The notes below the pieces were generated by a model that ran no database searches, was not told where the DNA came from, and saw nothing but the letters and a program-made list of their open reading frames with translations. A stretch of DNA of 64,000 nucleotides from a bacterium A37T11 (GTDB lineage: Bacteria > Bacteroidota > Bacteroidia > Sphingobacteriales > Sphingobacteriaceae). Shown here piece after piece: positions 8,206 through 17,785 of this stretch. Made by a program: the position numbers and the translations under genes. The stretch spans positions 1-64,000 of the forward strand of contig FOBR01000010.1 in NCBI GenBank assembly GCA_900109895.1, read 5' to 3'. The first letter of the stretch is position 1. Every line of letters starts with the position of its first letter.

Positions 8206-8973
8206 ATGGAAGTCTCAGACGACAGAGCAAGGAAAGTAAAGAGTATTTTGGTCACATTGCCTAAACCCGAGAATGACAAATCTCCCTATTTTGAACTGGC
8301 AAAAAAGTATAGTTTGAAACTCGATTTTAGGGCTTTTATTCATGTAGATGGAGTGCCCGCACGCGAAGTGCGAAAAGAACGCATTAATCTGGCCGATTTT
8401 ACAGCTGTTATTTTTACCAGCCGAAATGCCGCCGATCATTTTTTTCGAATTTGTGAGGAAATGCGTTATGAGGTTTCTGCTGACATGAAATATTTTTGCC
8501 TGTCAGAAACCATTGCTTTATATCTTCAGAAATACATTCAATACCGGAAAAGAAAAATATTTTTCGGAAAGCAAACCGCAAAAGATCTCGAAGATGTGCT
8601 TAAAAAGCATGCCAATGAAAAATTTTTATATCCCTGCTCAGATGTAGCCAATGAAGAGACGCACAATTGGCTGCAAGAAAATGGTTATAACTTTACTCCG
8701 GCTGTTCTTTTTCGCACGGTAGTAAGCGATCTTTCCGACCTTGCAGATGTATTTTATGATATAATTGTATTTTTCAGTCCGTCCAGTGTACAATCTTTAT
8801 TTGAAAACTTTCCGGATTTTAAGCAGAACTATACCCGCCTGGCGGCTTTTGGACCAACTACCCACCAGGCAATACTGGATAGAGGACTTATACTAGATAT
8901 TGCAGCCCCTACGCCTGAATCACCCAGTATGACCATGGCGGTGGAGCAATATATCAAAAACGTAAATAAATAA
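8206..8973 (+). CDS. hemD: Uroporphyrinogen-III synthase
   Basis: HemD cyclises hydroxymethylbilane with inversion of ring D to uroporphyrinogen III. The 255-residue protein shows the two-lobed HemD layout: ILVTLPKPE near the N-terminus, TAVIFTSRNAADHFF near residues 65-80, VFFSPSSVQSLFENF near 186-200, and the closing AAFGPTTHQAILDRG near 213-227. These match the family's phosphate/propionate-binding turns. The family is weakly conserved, but the hemA neighbourhood makes the assignment solid. An uncommented gap of 156 bases separates it from gldK. Confidence 0.9.
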   Translation: MEVSDDRARKVKSILVTLPKPENDKSPYFELAKKYSLKLDFRAFIHVDGVPAREVRKERINLADFTAVIFTSRNAADHFFRICEEMRYEVSADMKYFCLSETIALYLQKYIQYRKRKIFFGKQTAKDLEDVLKKHANEKFLYPCSDVANEETHNWLQENGYNFTPAVLFRTVVSDLSDLADVFYDIIVFFSPSSVQSLFENFPDFKQNYTRLAAFGPTTHQAILDRGLILDIAAPTPESPSMTMAVEQYIKNVNK

Positions 8974-9129
8974 GATTTTTTCTGAAAAAATATATTTATG
9001 TTTACGCCTGAATTGGATTAACTGCATTTTTTATGGTTAAGATTTGCTTGTTATGGTCTGAAATTTGCTTAATGTATCAAGGTTATTACGACTGGTTGAC
9101 GGTTTGGTCATAAAAAATACATTTACTAA

Positions 9130-10407
9130 ATGAGAAATATATATTTTTTTAGCTTCATTTCCTTGCTTTTGTTGGTGGTTGCCACCAGTGCTGCATTGAA
9201 TAAATGGAGTTTGCAGGCAAGCAGGATTCCTTCGGCACCGGCTGGTATGCATTACATTCCGGGCGGGTCCTTCGTTTTCGGCCAATCAGACCAAGATATT
9301 ACCTTTTCACAAATTGCGCAAAACAGACAAGTGACCGTCTCTCCTTTTTTTATGGATGAAACGGAAGTTAGTAACGAGCAATACCGGGAGTTTGTAAACT
9401 GGGTGCGCGACTCCATCGCCGTAACCAGTTATTTGCAGGATGCTAAATATTTCTTGCCTAAGACGGATAGCGGAAGCAATGAAAAGCTGATCAATTGGAA
9501 GAATGTAAAGCGTATTTGGGGTGATAAGAAAAATAATAATGCGGGTAAGCTGCAGCAAATGTATTATCAGGGTGATGACCGTATCTTCGGCCGCAATGAA
9601 ATAGATGTTCGTTTGTTGCGGTATCATTTTGAATCCTTCAATTATAGGGCTGCGGCTAATTATAAAAACGATCCCACTAAATCAAGAGCCGATTTTATTT
9701 TTAGGGATACCATTAACATTTATCCGGATACATTGGTTTGGTTAGCTGATTTTGCTTACGCTCAAAACGAACCGATGGTTGAAGGTTATTTTTCACATCC
9801 TTCTTTTGATGAATATCCGGTAGTTGGGATAACCTGGCGGCAAGCAAGGGCCTTTGCGGAGTGGCGCAGCAGACAAAAATCCAGAAAAGGAAATAAAAAC
9901 GATTATTACTACCAACTGCCTTCTGAAGCGCAATGGGAATATGCTGCGCGCGGCGGTAAGAATGGTACCATGTATCCGTGGGGAGGGCCCTATACCCGCA
10001 ATGCCGATGGTTGTTTTATGGCCAATTTTAAACCAAGCCGTGGCAGTTATATTGCCAATAGTACGGTTGACGACAAAAAGGGTAAAGGTGGTAAACCCTA
10101 TACGTTAAAAGTTCGGTCATATTATCCCAATGATTTTGGGTTGTATAATATGGCGGGCAACGTGGCTGAATGGACATCATCTGCGTTTAATGAATCGGCT
10201 ACGGCGTTTATGCACGACCTAAACCCCACCTATAGTTATGAGGCTAAACCTGGAGATCCACCAACGCTAAAACGCAAGGTGATAAGGGGTGGATCATGGA
10301 AAGACATTGGTTATTTTCTCCAAAATTCTGCAAGGACATATGAATATCAGGATACGGCCAAGTCCTATATCGGCTTTCGATGTGTGGCATCAGTTGGGGG
10401 GGAGTAA
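9130..10407 (+). CDS. gldK: GldK, type IX secretion/gliding protein (FGE-sulfatase fold)
   Basis: GldK (PorK in Porphyromonas) forms, with GldN, the periplasmic ring of the type IX secretion system under the outer membrane. The 425-residue protein has a hydrophobic N-terminus and then a formylglycine-generating-enzyme-like domain (MHYIPGGSFVFGQSDQD near residue 40, QLPSEAQWEYAARGG near 260, ending VIRGGSWKDIGYF...YIGFRCV). It is first in the gldK-L-M-N set. An oddity: GldK/PorK is normally a lipoprotein, yet the N-terminal segment (LLLLVVATSAALNKW) contains no cysteine, and an in-frame TAA directly before the ATG rules out a longer start. It may instead be anchored by an uncleaved helix. Confidence 0.95.
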   Translation: MRNIYFFSFISLLLLVVATSAALNKWSLQASRIPSAPAGMHYIPGGSFVFGQSDQDITFSQIAQNRQVTVSPFFMDETEVSNEQYREFVNWVRDSIAVTSYLQDAKYFLPKTDSGSNEKLINWKNVKRIWGDKKNNNAGKLQQMYYQGDDRIFGRNEIDVRLLRYHFESFNYRAAANYKNDPTKSRADFIFRDTINIYPDTLVWLADFAYAQNEPMVEGYFSHPSFDEYPVVGITWRQARAFAEWRSRQKSRKGNKNDYYYQLPSEAQWEYAARGGKNGTMYPWGGPYTRNADGCFMANFKPSRGSYIANSTVDDKKGKGGKPYTLKVRSYYPNDFGLYNMAGNVAEWTSSAFNESATAFMHDLNPTYSYEAKPGDPPTLKRKVIRGGSWKDIGYFLQNSARTYEYQDTAKSYIGFRCVASVGGE

Positions 10408-10474
10408 GCGGTAATTGATGGTTAGAATAAATTTTTACAAAATAGAAGTTAAAAATAAAGAATAGTTAAACTGT

Positions 10475-11227
10475 ATGGCTGAGAATAAAAGAAAAAGATT
10501 CGGGGTAAATACTTTTATATCCTGGGGAGCTAGTGTGGTTATTGTGGGCTTAATGGCTAAATTGGAACATTGGGTTTGGGGTGATTGGATGATTATTGTA
10601 GGACTTTGTACAGAGGCAGTGTTATTTTTTGTATTAGGTTTTCAGGCTGAGGACAGCAGCGAGCCAGAAGTGCTCACGGTGGCTTCAGCACCCGTTTCAA
10701 CCGGACATACCGCTGCCTTAGATAAAATGTTACAAGATGCACGTATCAGCCCGGACCTTATAGGTAATTTGGGTGATGGCCTTCGGAGTTTTGGCGATAA
10801 AGTGGCTGCTATTTCCAATGTGTCTGACGCTTCTATTGCTACAAGTCAATTTACAGACAAATTAAAATCTGCTACGAGCGGCTTTGATAAACTGAACAGT
10901 GCTTTTGAAAAGGCATCATCTGACCTGGCTAATATTGGCAATAGTAGTACGGATGCAAAAACTTATCAGGAACAGGTTGGTAAATTAGCCCAAAACCTGC
11001 AACAATTAAATGCAGTTTATGAAACTGAATTGCAACAATCGGATCAGAAATTAAAAGCGATTACGCAGCATTATGACGGCATTGCCACTACGTTAAAGAA
11101 TTTTAATGAATCGGCTACCGATACCCAGCAATTAAAAGAACAACTCAATCATTTAAATAAAAATTTGGCCTCGTTGAATGCTATTTATGGCAATATGTTG
11201 GCTGCTATGAACCAACCACGTGTATAA
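10475..11227 (+). CDS. gldL: GldL, type IX secretion motor inner-membrane protein
   Basis: GldL forms a pentamer around a GldM dimer and acts as the proton-driven stator of the type IX motor. The 250-residue protein has two N-terminal membrane helices (TFISWGASVVIVGLMAKLEH and WMIIVGLCTEAVLFFVLGF) carrying the glutamates expected in the proton path (E in KLEHW and in TEAVL), followed by a long cytoplasmic region rich in coiled coil (residues about 80-245). It lies between gldK (67-base gap) and gldM (46-base gap) in the conserved order. Confidence 0.96.
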   Translation: MAENKRKRFGVNTFISWGASVVIVGLMAKLEHWVWGDWMIIVGLCTEAVLFFVLGFQAEDSSEPEVLTVASAPVSTGHTAALDKMLQDARISPDLIGNLGDGLRSFGDKVAAISNVSDASIATSQFTDKLKSATSGFDKLNSAFEKASSDLANIGNSSTDAKTYQEQVGKLAQNLQQLNAVYETELQQSDQKLKAITQHYDGIATTLKNFNESATDTQQLKEQLNHLNKNLASLNAIYGNMLAAMNQPRV

Positions 11228-11273
11228 TGACATTTGTTAAATAGTCTATACCGTATTAATTTAGTTTCACACG

Positions 11274-12797
11274 ATGGCTGGAAAGAAAGAGACCCCTAGG
11301 CAGAAAATGATCAGCATCCTGTACTTGGTGCTGTTGGGATTGGTTGCATTAAATGTGAGTGATTCTGTTTTAGATGCATTTAAAAATTTGTCGGTGAGCT
11401 TAAATGCTTCAACACAAAATACCCAAACGGGCATTGATAATATGTTTGCTGCCTTTAGGGCTACAAAATTGAAGGATGAACCTGAAAGGGCTAGACCTAT
11501 CCTGAATAAGGCGGAAGAAGCCAGCGCGCTATCCAAACAATTGACAGCATATATTGATTCCCTGCAAACTTTATTGACTAACGAAGGTGGAGGCATTAAA
11601 GAAAGTACTGGCGACCTTGCGAATCGGGATAATTTAAGTGCGAGTATCCGTATCATGCTGAAAGGTGATAAACGGGCAAGTAAATTACGTAAGCTAATCA
11701 ATGAGACCAGGGAAAAATTGGTAACGCTTTCCGGCAATAAAGCAAGTTTTTCGCTGGACGCTCAGGATCCACCGAAAAGGGGAGGGATAAAAAAGTCGTG
11801 GGAGGAAGCCAATTTTGGAGATGGTATACCGCTAACTGCTGCCATCACAGCGTTGGATAAGATCAAAGCCGACGCTAAAAATGCTGAATCAGCCGTGGTA
11901 AAGCAAATACTGGGACAAATGGATGTGGCTGTGGTGAATCTGGATCGATTTTCTGCTGTAGCAGTAGCTCCCTCATCCTATGTGGTGCAAGGCCAGCCCT
12001 ATACTGCGGAGGTATTTTTAACTGCCTACGATTCAAAAACAAATCCTGAGATCGTAGTGGGGGGGACCCCGCTAACTGTCAATGAAGGAAAAGGAGTTTA
12101 TACTGTGAATACATCCAAGGAAGGGGTTTTTAACTGGGTAGGTACCATTCGGGTTAAAGGTACGGATGGTAGCGTAAAAGAGTACCAAACGGCTCCGCAA
12201 ACTTACCAGGTGGCGAGGCCTTCGGCAGTAGTTTCTCCGGATGCGATGAATGTTTTATACATTGGTGTGAACAATCCCTTGTCGGTTTCTGCACCAGGCA
12301 TACCCAAAGAAAGTTTGGTTGTAAGTGGGCAGGGGGTGACTTTGAGTGGCAGCGGTGGTAAATATATGGCCAGGGTGAGCCAAGCTGGCAATGTAAGTGT
12401 AAATGTTTCTGCGAAAATTGGCGACAAAGTACAGTCTTTAAGTTCTACTCAGTTTCGGGTAAAACGTATTCCGGACCCTAAGGCAAAATTTGCCGGTAAA
12501 TCCGGCGGATCGGTGGCCTCTGTGAACATAAAATCACAGAATCGTATCTTTGCTGACCTGGAAGGTTTTGAGTTTGATGCCAAGTTTAACATAACCCGTT
12601 TCAGGATGCTTGTTTATAAGCCCAGGGTAGACCCTATTGGACCTTACCAAACAACTGGAAATACATTTTCACCCCAGATGCTCGCGGCTATTAAGCAGGT
12701 AAGCCCGGGGACAACTGTGGTTTTTAGTAATATTATTGCTGTGGGGCCAGACGGGGTACAGCGTGAACTGGACCCGATGGTATTTTCGGCTAATTAA
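11274..12797 (+). CDS. gldM: GldM, type IX secretion motor shaft
   Basis: GldM spans the periplasm and couples GldL rotation to the GldK/GldN ring. The 507-residue length is typical. It starts with the family motif AGKKETPRQKMISILYLVLL, whose single membrane helix ends in GLVALNVSDSVLDAF. Helical and Ig-like periplasmic domains follow, with a C-terminal domain containing RIFADLEGFEFDAKFNITRF. gldN follows after 9 bases and is likely translationally coupled. Confidence 0.97.
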   Translation: MAGKKETPRQKMISILYLVLLGLVALNVSDSVLDAFKNLSVSLNASTQNTQTGIDNMFAAFRATKLKDEPERARPILNKAEEASALSKQLTAYIDSLQTLLTNEGGGIKESTGDLANRDNLSASIRIMLKGDKRASKLRKLINETREKLVTLSGNKASFSLDAQDPPKRGGIKKSWEEANFGDGIPLTAAITALDKIKADAKNAESAVVKQILGQMDVAVVNLDRFSAVAVAPSSYVVQGQPYTAEVFLTAYDSKTNPEIVVGGTPLTVNEGKGVYTVNTSKEGVFNWVGTIRVKGTDGSVKEYQTAPQTYQVARPSAVVSPDAMNVLYIGVNNPLSVSAPGIPKESLVVSGQGVTLSGSGGKYMARVSQAGNVSVNVSAKIGDKVQSLSSTQFRVKRIPDPKAKFAGKSGGSVASVNIKSQNRIFADLEGFEFDAKFNITRFRMLVYKPRVDPIGPYQTTGNTFSPQMLAAIKQVSPGTTVVFSNIIAVGPDGVQRELDPMVFSAN

Positions 12798-12806
12798 TTT
12801 AGAAAA

Positions 12807-13739
12807 ATGAAAAGGCTCATTGGTTTATTGCTCATTTATCCGCTGTTTTCTTCGCTGTATGCTCAGCAGGAAAATTTGGCTAATAGTACAACTCCTATTA
12901 GTGCTGAAAAACCACCAGTGGATGGTTATTATGATCAGTCAGATATAGAGAACCGTGAAGTGGTGCCTTATGCAAATATTCGTCCTGGCGATGTGATTTA
13001 TAGTAAGCGGATTTGGCGTGAGTTTGATACACGGGAAAAAATGAACACGATCTATGCTTCTCCAAAGTCCAGCCTAATAAATATCCTGATGAATGCGGTG
13101 ATGGCCGGTGAATTGACGGCTTACGACCCAACTCCAACCAAAGAAGACCCAAATGGTGATAGTTTTAAAACGAGGCTTGATCCAAGCCAGATTATGGGTA
13201 GGATGGGTGTAGATAGTGCTTTGGTTGAAGAATACGATAATGAAGGGAATGTTAAAGGCTCACATATGGAATCCCGTGAGTTTGATCCGCAGAAGGTTAT
13301 TCGTTTCCGAATTAAAGAAGATTGGATTCTGGATAAACAGCGCTCTGTTTTTGAACCACGTATCATTGGGATTGCTCCACTAATCACTCCTGATGCTACG
13401 GTTAATGCTGGCGGCGTGCAAGTTGATTCGACCGGAATGGTGAACGAATCTCCATCATCTGCTGTGTCTTCAGATTCTTATCCTGCATTTTGGATTTATT
13501 TCCCAGAAGCCAGGCATATTCTGGTAAATAAGGAGGTCTCAACCCGTAATAATGATGCTACGGGCCTTAGTTTTGATGATGTCTTTATCAAACGTCTGTT
13601 TTCAAGCTACATTGTGAAGGAATCAAACCCTGAGGACCTGCGGGTGCGCGATTATGCGAGCGGTATTGATCGTTTATATGAATCAGAACGTATTAAACAG
13701 TCCCTGCTTGATTATGAACAGGATCTTTGGTCGTATTGA
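12807..13739 (+). CDS. gldN: GldN, type IX secretion ring protein
   Basis: GldN (PorN) associates with GldK in the periplasmic ring. The 310-residue protein has a signal peptide ending near SSLYAQ and the GldN core with VVPYANIRPGDVIYSKRIWR near residues 51-70, RFRIKEDWILDKQ near 169, and IYFPEARHILVNKE near 228. It is the last gene of the gldKLMN set. Its 3' end overlaps the convergent uvrC coding region by 47 bases, and there is no terminator between them. Confidence 0.95.
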   Translation: MKRLIGLLLIYPLFSSLYAQQENLANSTTPISAEKPPVDGYYDQSDIENREVVPYANIRPGDVIYSKRIWREFDTREKMNTIYASPKSSLINILMNAVMAGELTAYDPTPTKEDPNGDSFKTRLDPSQIMGRMGVDSALVEEYDNEGNVKGSHMESREFDPQKVIRFRIKEDWILDKQRSVFEPRIIGIAPLITPDATVNAGGVQVDSTGMVNESPSSAVSSDSYPAFWIYFPEARHILVNKEVSTRNNDATGLSFDDVFIKRLFSSYIVKESNPEDLRVRDYASGIDRLYESERIKQSLLDYEQDLWSY

Positions 13740-15525
13740 AATAGTCTAAAAGGGCTACTGTTTGTTTTTGGTTCAGTACCTTCTTAAGTTCATCGGTACT
13801 GGCATCCTGTATCTTTTTTACTGATTTAAACTCCTTAAGTAGTTTTTGTGCCGTAGTTTTCCCGATGCCTGGAATGTTTTCCAGTTCGGTTTGAAAGGTT
13901 TTGCGGCTACGCTGGTTGCGGTGGAAGGTAATGCCAAACCGGTGTGCTTCGTCTCGCAGTTGCTGGATTATCTTTAGTGTTTCTGATTTTTTATCCAGGT
14001 ATAATGGGTATGGATCATCCGGATAATAGAGTTCTTCCAGCCGCTTGGCAATCCCAATAACAACCAGCTGCTTATCAATACCTAACTTTTGCAGGCTGCT
14101 CATGGCTGAAGACAATTGCCCTTTACCGCCATCAATGATGATGAGTTGAGGAAGCGCCTGCCCTTCGTCAATCATACGGCGGTAACGGCGGAAAACGGCT
14201 TCTTCCATCGTGGCAAAGTCATTGGGTCCAACCACAGTCTTTACGTTGAAATGCCGGTAATCTTTTTTGGAGGGTTTGGCGTCTTTAAATACTACAATGG
14301 CCGAAACCGGGTAATTTCCCTGAATATTGGAGTTGTCAAAACACTCAATATGCCGGGGAAGCTCCTGCATACGGAGGTCTTTTTGCATACGCGCTAGGAT
14401 GCGCTCTGTTTTAACTTCGGGGTTAAGTTTTTCATGCTGATCAAGTCGCTCCCGCTTAAAAAAAATTACATTCTTTTGTGAAAGCTCCAATAGTTTTTTC
14501 TTTTCGCCCATCTTGGGGACCGTAAATTTAATCTGCTCATCGTCTACGTCCATGTCAAATGGTACGATGATCTCTTTGGAGGTACTGTTAAATCGGTCTC
14601 GCAGATCGGAAATTGCTAAGGATAAAAGTTCCTCATCCTGTTCGTCCAGGCGCTTTTTGAGCTCAATGGTCTGTGTCTGGATAATGGTGCCGTTAACGAC
14701 CTTCAGGTAATTGACAAAGGCGTAATTAGCTTCGGAGGCAATACTAAATACGTCTACATTGCTGATAGATGAATTGACCACTGTTGATTTGTTCTGGTAA
14801 CGGTCCAGCAGCTCAAGCTTGTTTTTAAGTTGGTGTGCGTATTCAAAATTAAGGGCTGCTGCCGCTGCTTCCAGTTGGTCCTTCAGCTTACGGATAACTA
14901 CCCCGGTCTTGCCATTGAGAATGTCTTTAATGTCCTCGATGTTGTTCAAATAGTCTGCTTCTGATTGATAGCCCTCACAGGGCCCTTTGCAGTTACCGAT
15001 TTGGTACTCCAGGCAAACTCTAAATTTTCCCTTGGCTATGTTGTCATGGCTTAATGGCAGATTGCAGGTTCGTAAGGGATAAATTTCACGGATGACTTCC
15101 AATATCGCATGCATCATGCCTACTGAAGCATACGGTCCAAAGTACTTGGAGCCATCCTTAACCATTCTCCGGGTCCAATAGATACGTGGGAAAGTTTCAT
15201 TTTTTAACACAATCCATGGGTAGGTCTTATCATCCTTAAGCATGACATTGTACCGCGGCTGGTGTTTTTTAATCAGGCTATTTTCCAATAGCCAAGCGTC
15301 AATCTCAGTGTCAACCAGCGTAAAGGTGATATTGGCTATTTTGCGTACTAATACCTGCGTTTTACTGTTAAGCTGGTTGCTATTAACAAAGTATGACCCT
15401 ACCCGATTCCTGAGATCCTTGGCTTTGCCGATATAAATGAGGGTGCCTTCTGCATCCCAATATTGGTAAACTCCCGGCTTATGCGGTATTTTGGTAAGTG
15501 CCTGTTGATAATTGAACGGTTCCAT
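13693..15525 (-). CDS. uvrC: Excinuclease ABC subunit C
   Basis: UvrC makes both incisions in nucleotide excision repair. At 610 residues it is full length. It has the GIY-YIG nuclease domain at the N-terminus (GVYQYWDAEGTLIYIGKAKD, residues about 18-37), a UvrB-interacting UVR region near 205-240, the RNase H-like second nuclease (IECFDNSNIQG near 400, then LIIIDGGKGQL near 460), and C-terminal helix-hairpin-helix motifs (IPGIGKTTAQKLL). The C-terminal codons overlap gldN antisense by 47 bases. It lies 8 bases downstream of the penicillin-binding protein gene. Confidence 0.97.
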   Translation of the reverse strand: MEPFNYQQALTKIPHKPGVYQYWDAEGTLIYIGKAKDLRNRVGSYFVNSNQLNSKTQVLVRKIANITFTLVDTEIDAWLLENSLIKKHQPRYNVMLKDDKTYPWIVLKNETFPRIYWTRRMVKDGSKYFGPYASVGMMHAILEVIREIYPLRTCNLPLSHDNIAKGKFRVCLEYQIGNCKGPCEGYQSEADYLNNIEDIKDILNGKTGVVIRKLKDQLEAAAAALNFEYAHQLKNKLELLDRYQNKSTVVNSSISNVDVFSIASEANYAFVNYLKVVNGTIIQTQTIELKKRLDEQDEELLSLAISDLRDRFNSTSKEIIVPFDMDVDDEQIKFTVPKMGEKKKLLELSQKNVIFFKRERLDQHEKLNPEVKTERILARMQKDLRMQELPRHIECFDNSNIQGNYPVSAIVVFKDAKPSKKDYRHFNVKTVVGPNDFATMEEAVFRRYRRMIDEGQALPQLIIIDGGKGQLSSAMSSLQKLGIDKQLVVIGIAKRLEELYYPDDPYPLYLDKKSETLKIIQQLRDEAHRFGITFHRNQRSRKTFQTELENIPGIGKTTAQKLLKEFKSVKKIQDASTDELKKVLNQKQTVALLDYFNTTKDPVHNQAGTV

Positions 15526-15533
15526 GCCTGTTA

Positions 15534-17774
15534 TTAAAAACCAAGCCGGTCATCGAGGGGTTTTTCAACCTCATCATTTTGGGGTGAATGATATTTACTG
15601 CAGTCCAATTCTACTTTCAAACCGGCTTTTGGAAGTTCAAAATCACCTTGGGAATAATTCAAAGACTTATCCTTGTAGATTTTTTGCATGTAATATGCGA
15701 AAACTGGGAGTGCTGCATGCGCGCCTTGCCCCTGGGCCGTCGACGCAAAACTAATGGAGCGGTCTTCTGCTCCAGTCCAGACTCCAGTAACCAACTGTGG
15801 GGTAATACCCATAAACCAAGCATCGGCATTACCCTGGGAGGTGCCGGTTTTGCCGCCAATGGGATTGGTGAGTTTGTAACTCCAACGGAGCCGACCTCCT
15901 GAACCGCCATCGACAACGCCTTTTAACATGTCTACCATGACATAAGCCGTTTGCTCACTTAGTACGACCTTTACTTTGGGCTTTTGCTCGTATAATACCA
16001 CCCCATTTTTATCTTCAATTCGCAGTAAATATTGGGGCTGTGTCCACACCCCGTGATTTACAAAAGTGGCGTAAGCACCTACCATGTCATATACTGTCGC
16101 GTCAAAAACACCCAGACAAATAGAAGGATAGGGTGGTACTTCTGTGGTAATACCCATGCGCTTGGTAAGTGCTGCTACAGCTTCAGGTCCTACGCGATTG
16201 ATAAGATCTGCTGTTGCCCAGTTTTGTGAATTTGCTAATGCTTTTTTTAACGTTATGGGTCCTGGGATTGTGCCATCAGATCCTGGTTTCCATCCATCGA
16301 CATCAATAGGCTCATTAGGGACCATAAAACATGGTGAGTAACCATTATCCACCGCCATGGCGTAAGTAAAAGGTTTGGCCGTGGAGCCAGGTTGGCGGGC
16401 ACCCATTTTTACCTGGTCGTATTTATAGTGCTGGAAGTCGATGCCACCTACCCATGCCCTTACATAGCCCGTTTGAGGATCCATTGACATCAGCGCATTC
16501 CGAAGAATGAGTTTATTATATTTTATAGAATCAAGTGGGGTCATGGTGGTATCGATTTGCCCATGCCAACTAAACACATTCATTTTGGTGGGTACATTGA
16601 AATTTTTTCGGATATCTTCGTCTGACATTCCTTCCTGTTTAAGTATCCGGTAGCGGTCAGAACGTTTCATGCCGGATTCCAAAATTCCTTCCTTTCCTTT
16701 AAATGGATCGCGTTGACCCCATTGTTTTATAAATTCCTGTTGTAATAATTTCATCCAATCACGCTGAGCGTCTTCCGCATATTGCTGCATTTTTGAATTA
16801 ATGGTTACATAAATTTTAAGCCCGTCACGGTCCAAGTCATAGGGCGAGTCATCTGCTTTCCTAATGGAAAGGTCTGTAAACGTCTTCCGAATCTCGTTTT
16901 TCATGACTGCACGCAAATATGGTGCTAGTCCTTCGCCATAATTATTGCGGGTAAAACTTAAAACCAGAGGCTTTTTCTGTAATTCAATGGCCTTGTCCTT
17001 ATTAAGAAACCCGGCGTTTGCCATTAAGCCGATTACGGTGTTTCGGCGTGCCAATGACCGCTCAGGATAGCTAACAGGTGAGTACATACCCGGTCCTTTT
17101 AGCATGCCGACTAATACGGCCGCTTGCTCAACAGTAAGTTTTGCGGGGGTCGTTTTAAAATAGGTTCTGGCAGCAGAGTTAATGCCATAGGTATTATAAG
17201 CACCAAAATCAACGGTGTTAAGATACATGGTGATGATTTCATTTTTGGTATAATTACGCTCCAAACGAACGGCCGTGATAAGTTCCTGAAATTTTTGGAT
17301 GATCCGTTTGCCAGGGCTGCGGGCCCTCCCTTCTGAAAATAGGTTTAATGCCAATTGTTGGGTAATGGTGCTGGCACCTTGCTTCCTGCCTATCAGATTG
17401 TAAAAAATAATGGTAAACATGCGTTTAAAATCAATACCTGAATGTTGGAAGAAACGCACATCTTCTGTTGCTATCAGTGCATTGACTAAGTTAGGCGAAA
17501 GCTCATCAAACCGTACGTTTGAACGGTTTTGTACGTAATAAGTACCCAGCACTACGCCATCGTCCGAAATAATCTCTGATGAAAGGTTGCTTTTTGGGTT
17601 CTCCAGATCACGAAAGGAGGGAAGTTTGCCAAACAACCCCAATCCAATGCTGGTAATAAAGAGGGCTATTAGTAGCGTTAAACCGATAAGTGTTTTCCAG
17701 AAACCTTTGGTATAACGGCTAATGTCGTCTTTTGTTAGGGTGTTTTTTAAATTTTTGCTATTCCGCTGCGCCAT
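15534..17774 (-). CDS. Penicillin-binding protein 1A (transglycosylase/transpeptidase)
   Basis: This bifunctional class A PBP polymerises and crosslinks peptidoglycan. The 746-residue protein has one N-terminal membrane helix (about 29-50), a GT51 glycosyltransferase domain with catalytic glutamate in ATEDVRFFQHSGID and the GASTITQQLALNLF motif, and a transpeptidase domain with the active serine in QPGSTAKPF (STAK), SQN as the second motif, and KTG in GGKTGTSQG. It stands between porW/sprE (11-base gap upstream) and uvrC (8 bases downstream), so the three probably share a transcript. Confidence 0.95.
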   Translation of the reverse strand: MAQRNSKNLKNTLTKDDISRYTKGFWKTLIGLTLLIALFITSIGLGLFGKLPSFRDLENPKSNLSSEIISDDGVVLGTYYVQNRSNVRFDELSPNLVNALIATEDVRFFQHSGIDFKRMFTIIFYNLIGRKQGASTITQQLALNLFSEGRARSPGKRIIQKFQELITAVRLERNYTKNEIITMYLNTVDFGAYNTYGINSAARTYFKTTPAKLTVEQAAVLVGMLKGPGMYSPVSYPERSLARRNTVIGLMANAGFLNKDKAIELQKKPLVLSFTRNNYGEGLAPYLRAVMKNEIRKTFTDLSIRKADDSPYDLDRDGLKIYVTINSKMQQYAEDAQRDWMKLLQQEFIKQWGQRDPFKGKEGILESGMKRSDRYRILKQEGMSDEDIRKNFNVPTKMNVFSWHGQIDTTMTPLDSIKYNKLILRNALMSMDPQTGYVRAWVGGIDFQHYKYDQVKMGARQPGSTAKPFTYAMAVDNGYSPCFMVPNEPIDVDGWKPGSDGTIPGPITLKKALANSQNWATADLINRVGPEAVAALTKRMGITTEVPPYPSICLGVFDATVYDMVGAYATFVNHGVWTQPQYLLRIEDKNGVVLYEQKPKVKVVLSEQTAYVMVDMLKGVVDGGSGGRLRWSYKLTNPIGGKTGTSQGNADAWFMGITPQLVTGVWTGAEDRSISFASTAQGQGAHAALPVFAYYMQKIYKDKSLNYSQGDFELPKAGLKVELDCSKYHSPQNDEVEKPLDDRLGF

Positions 17775-17785
17775 TTGTGAAATAC

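Noticed and set aside
8974-9129. A regulatory RNA or riboswitch between hemD and gldK
   Set aside because: Only weak AT-rich inverted sequence is visible; no known aptamer core or clear terminator.
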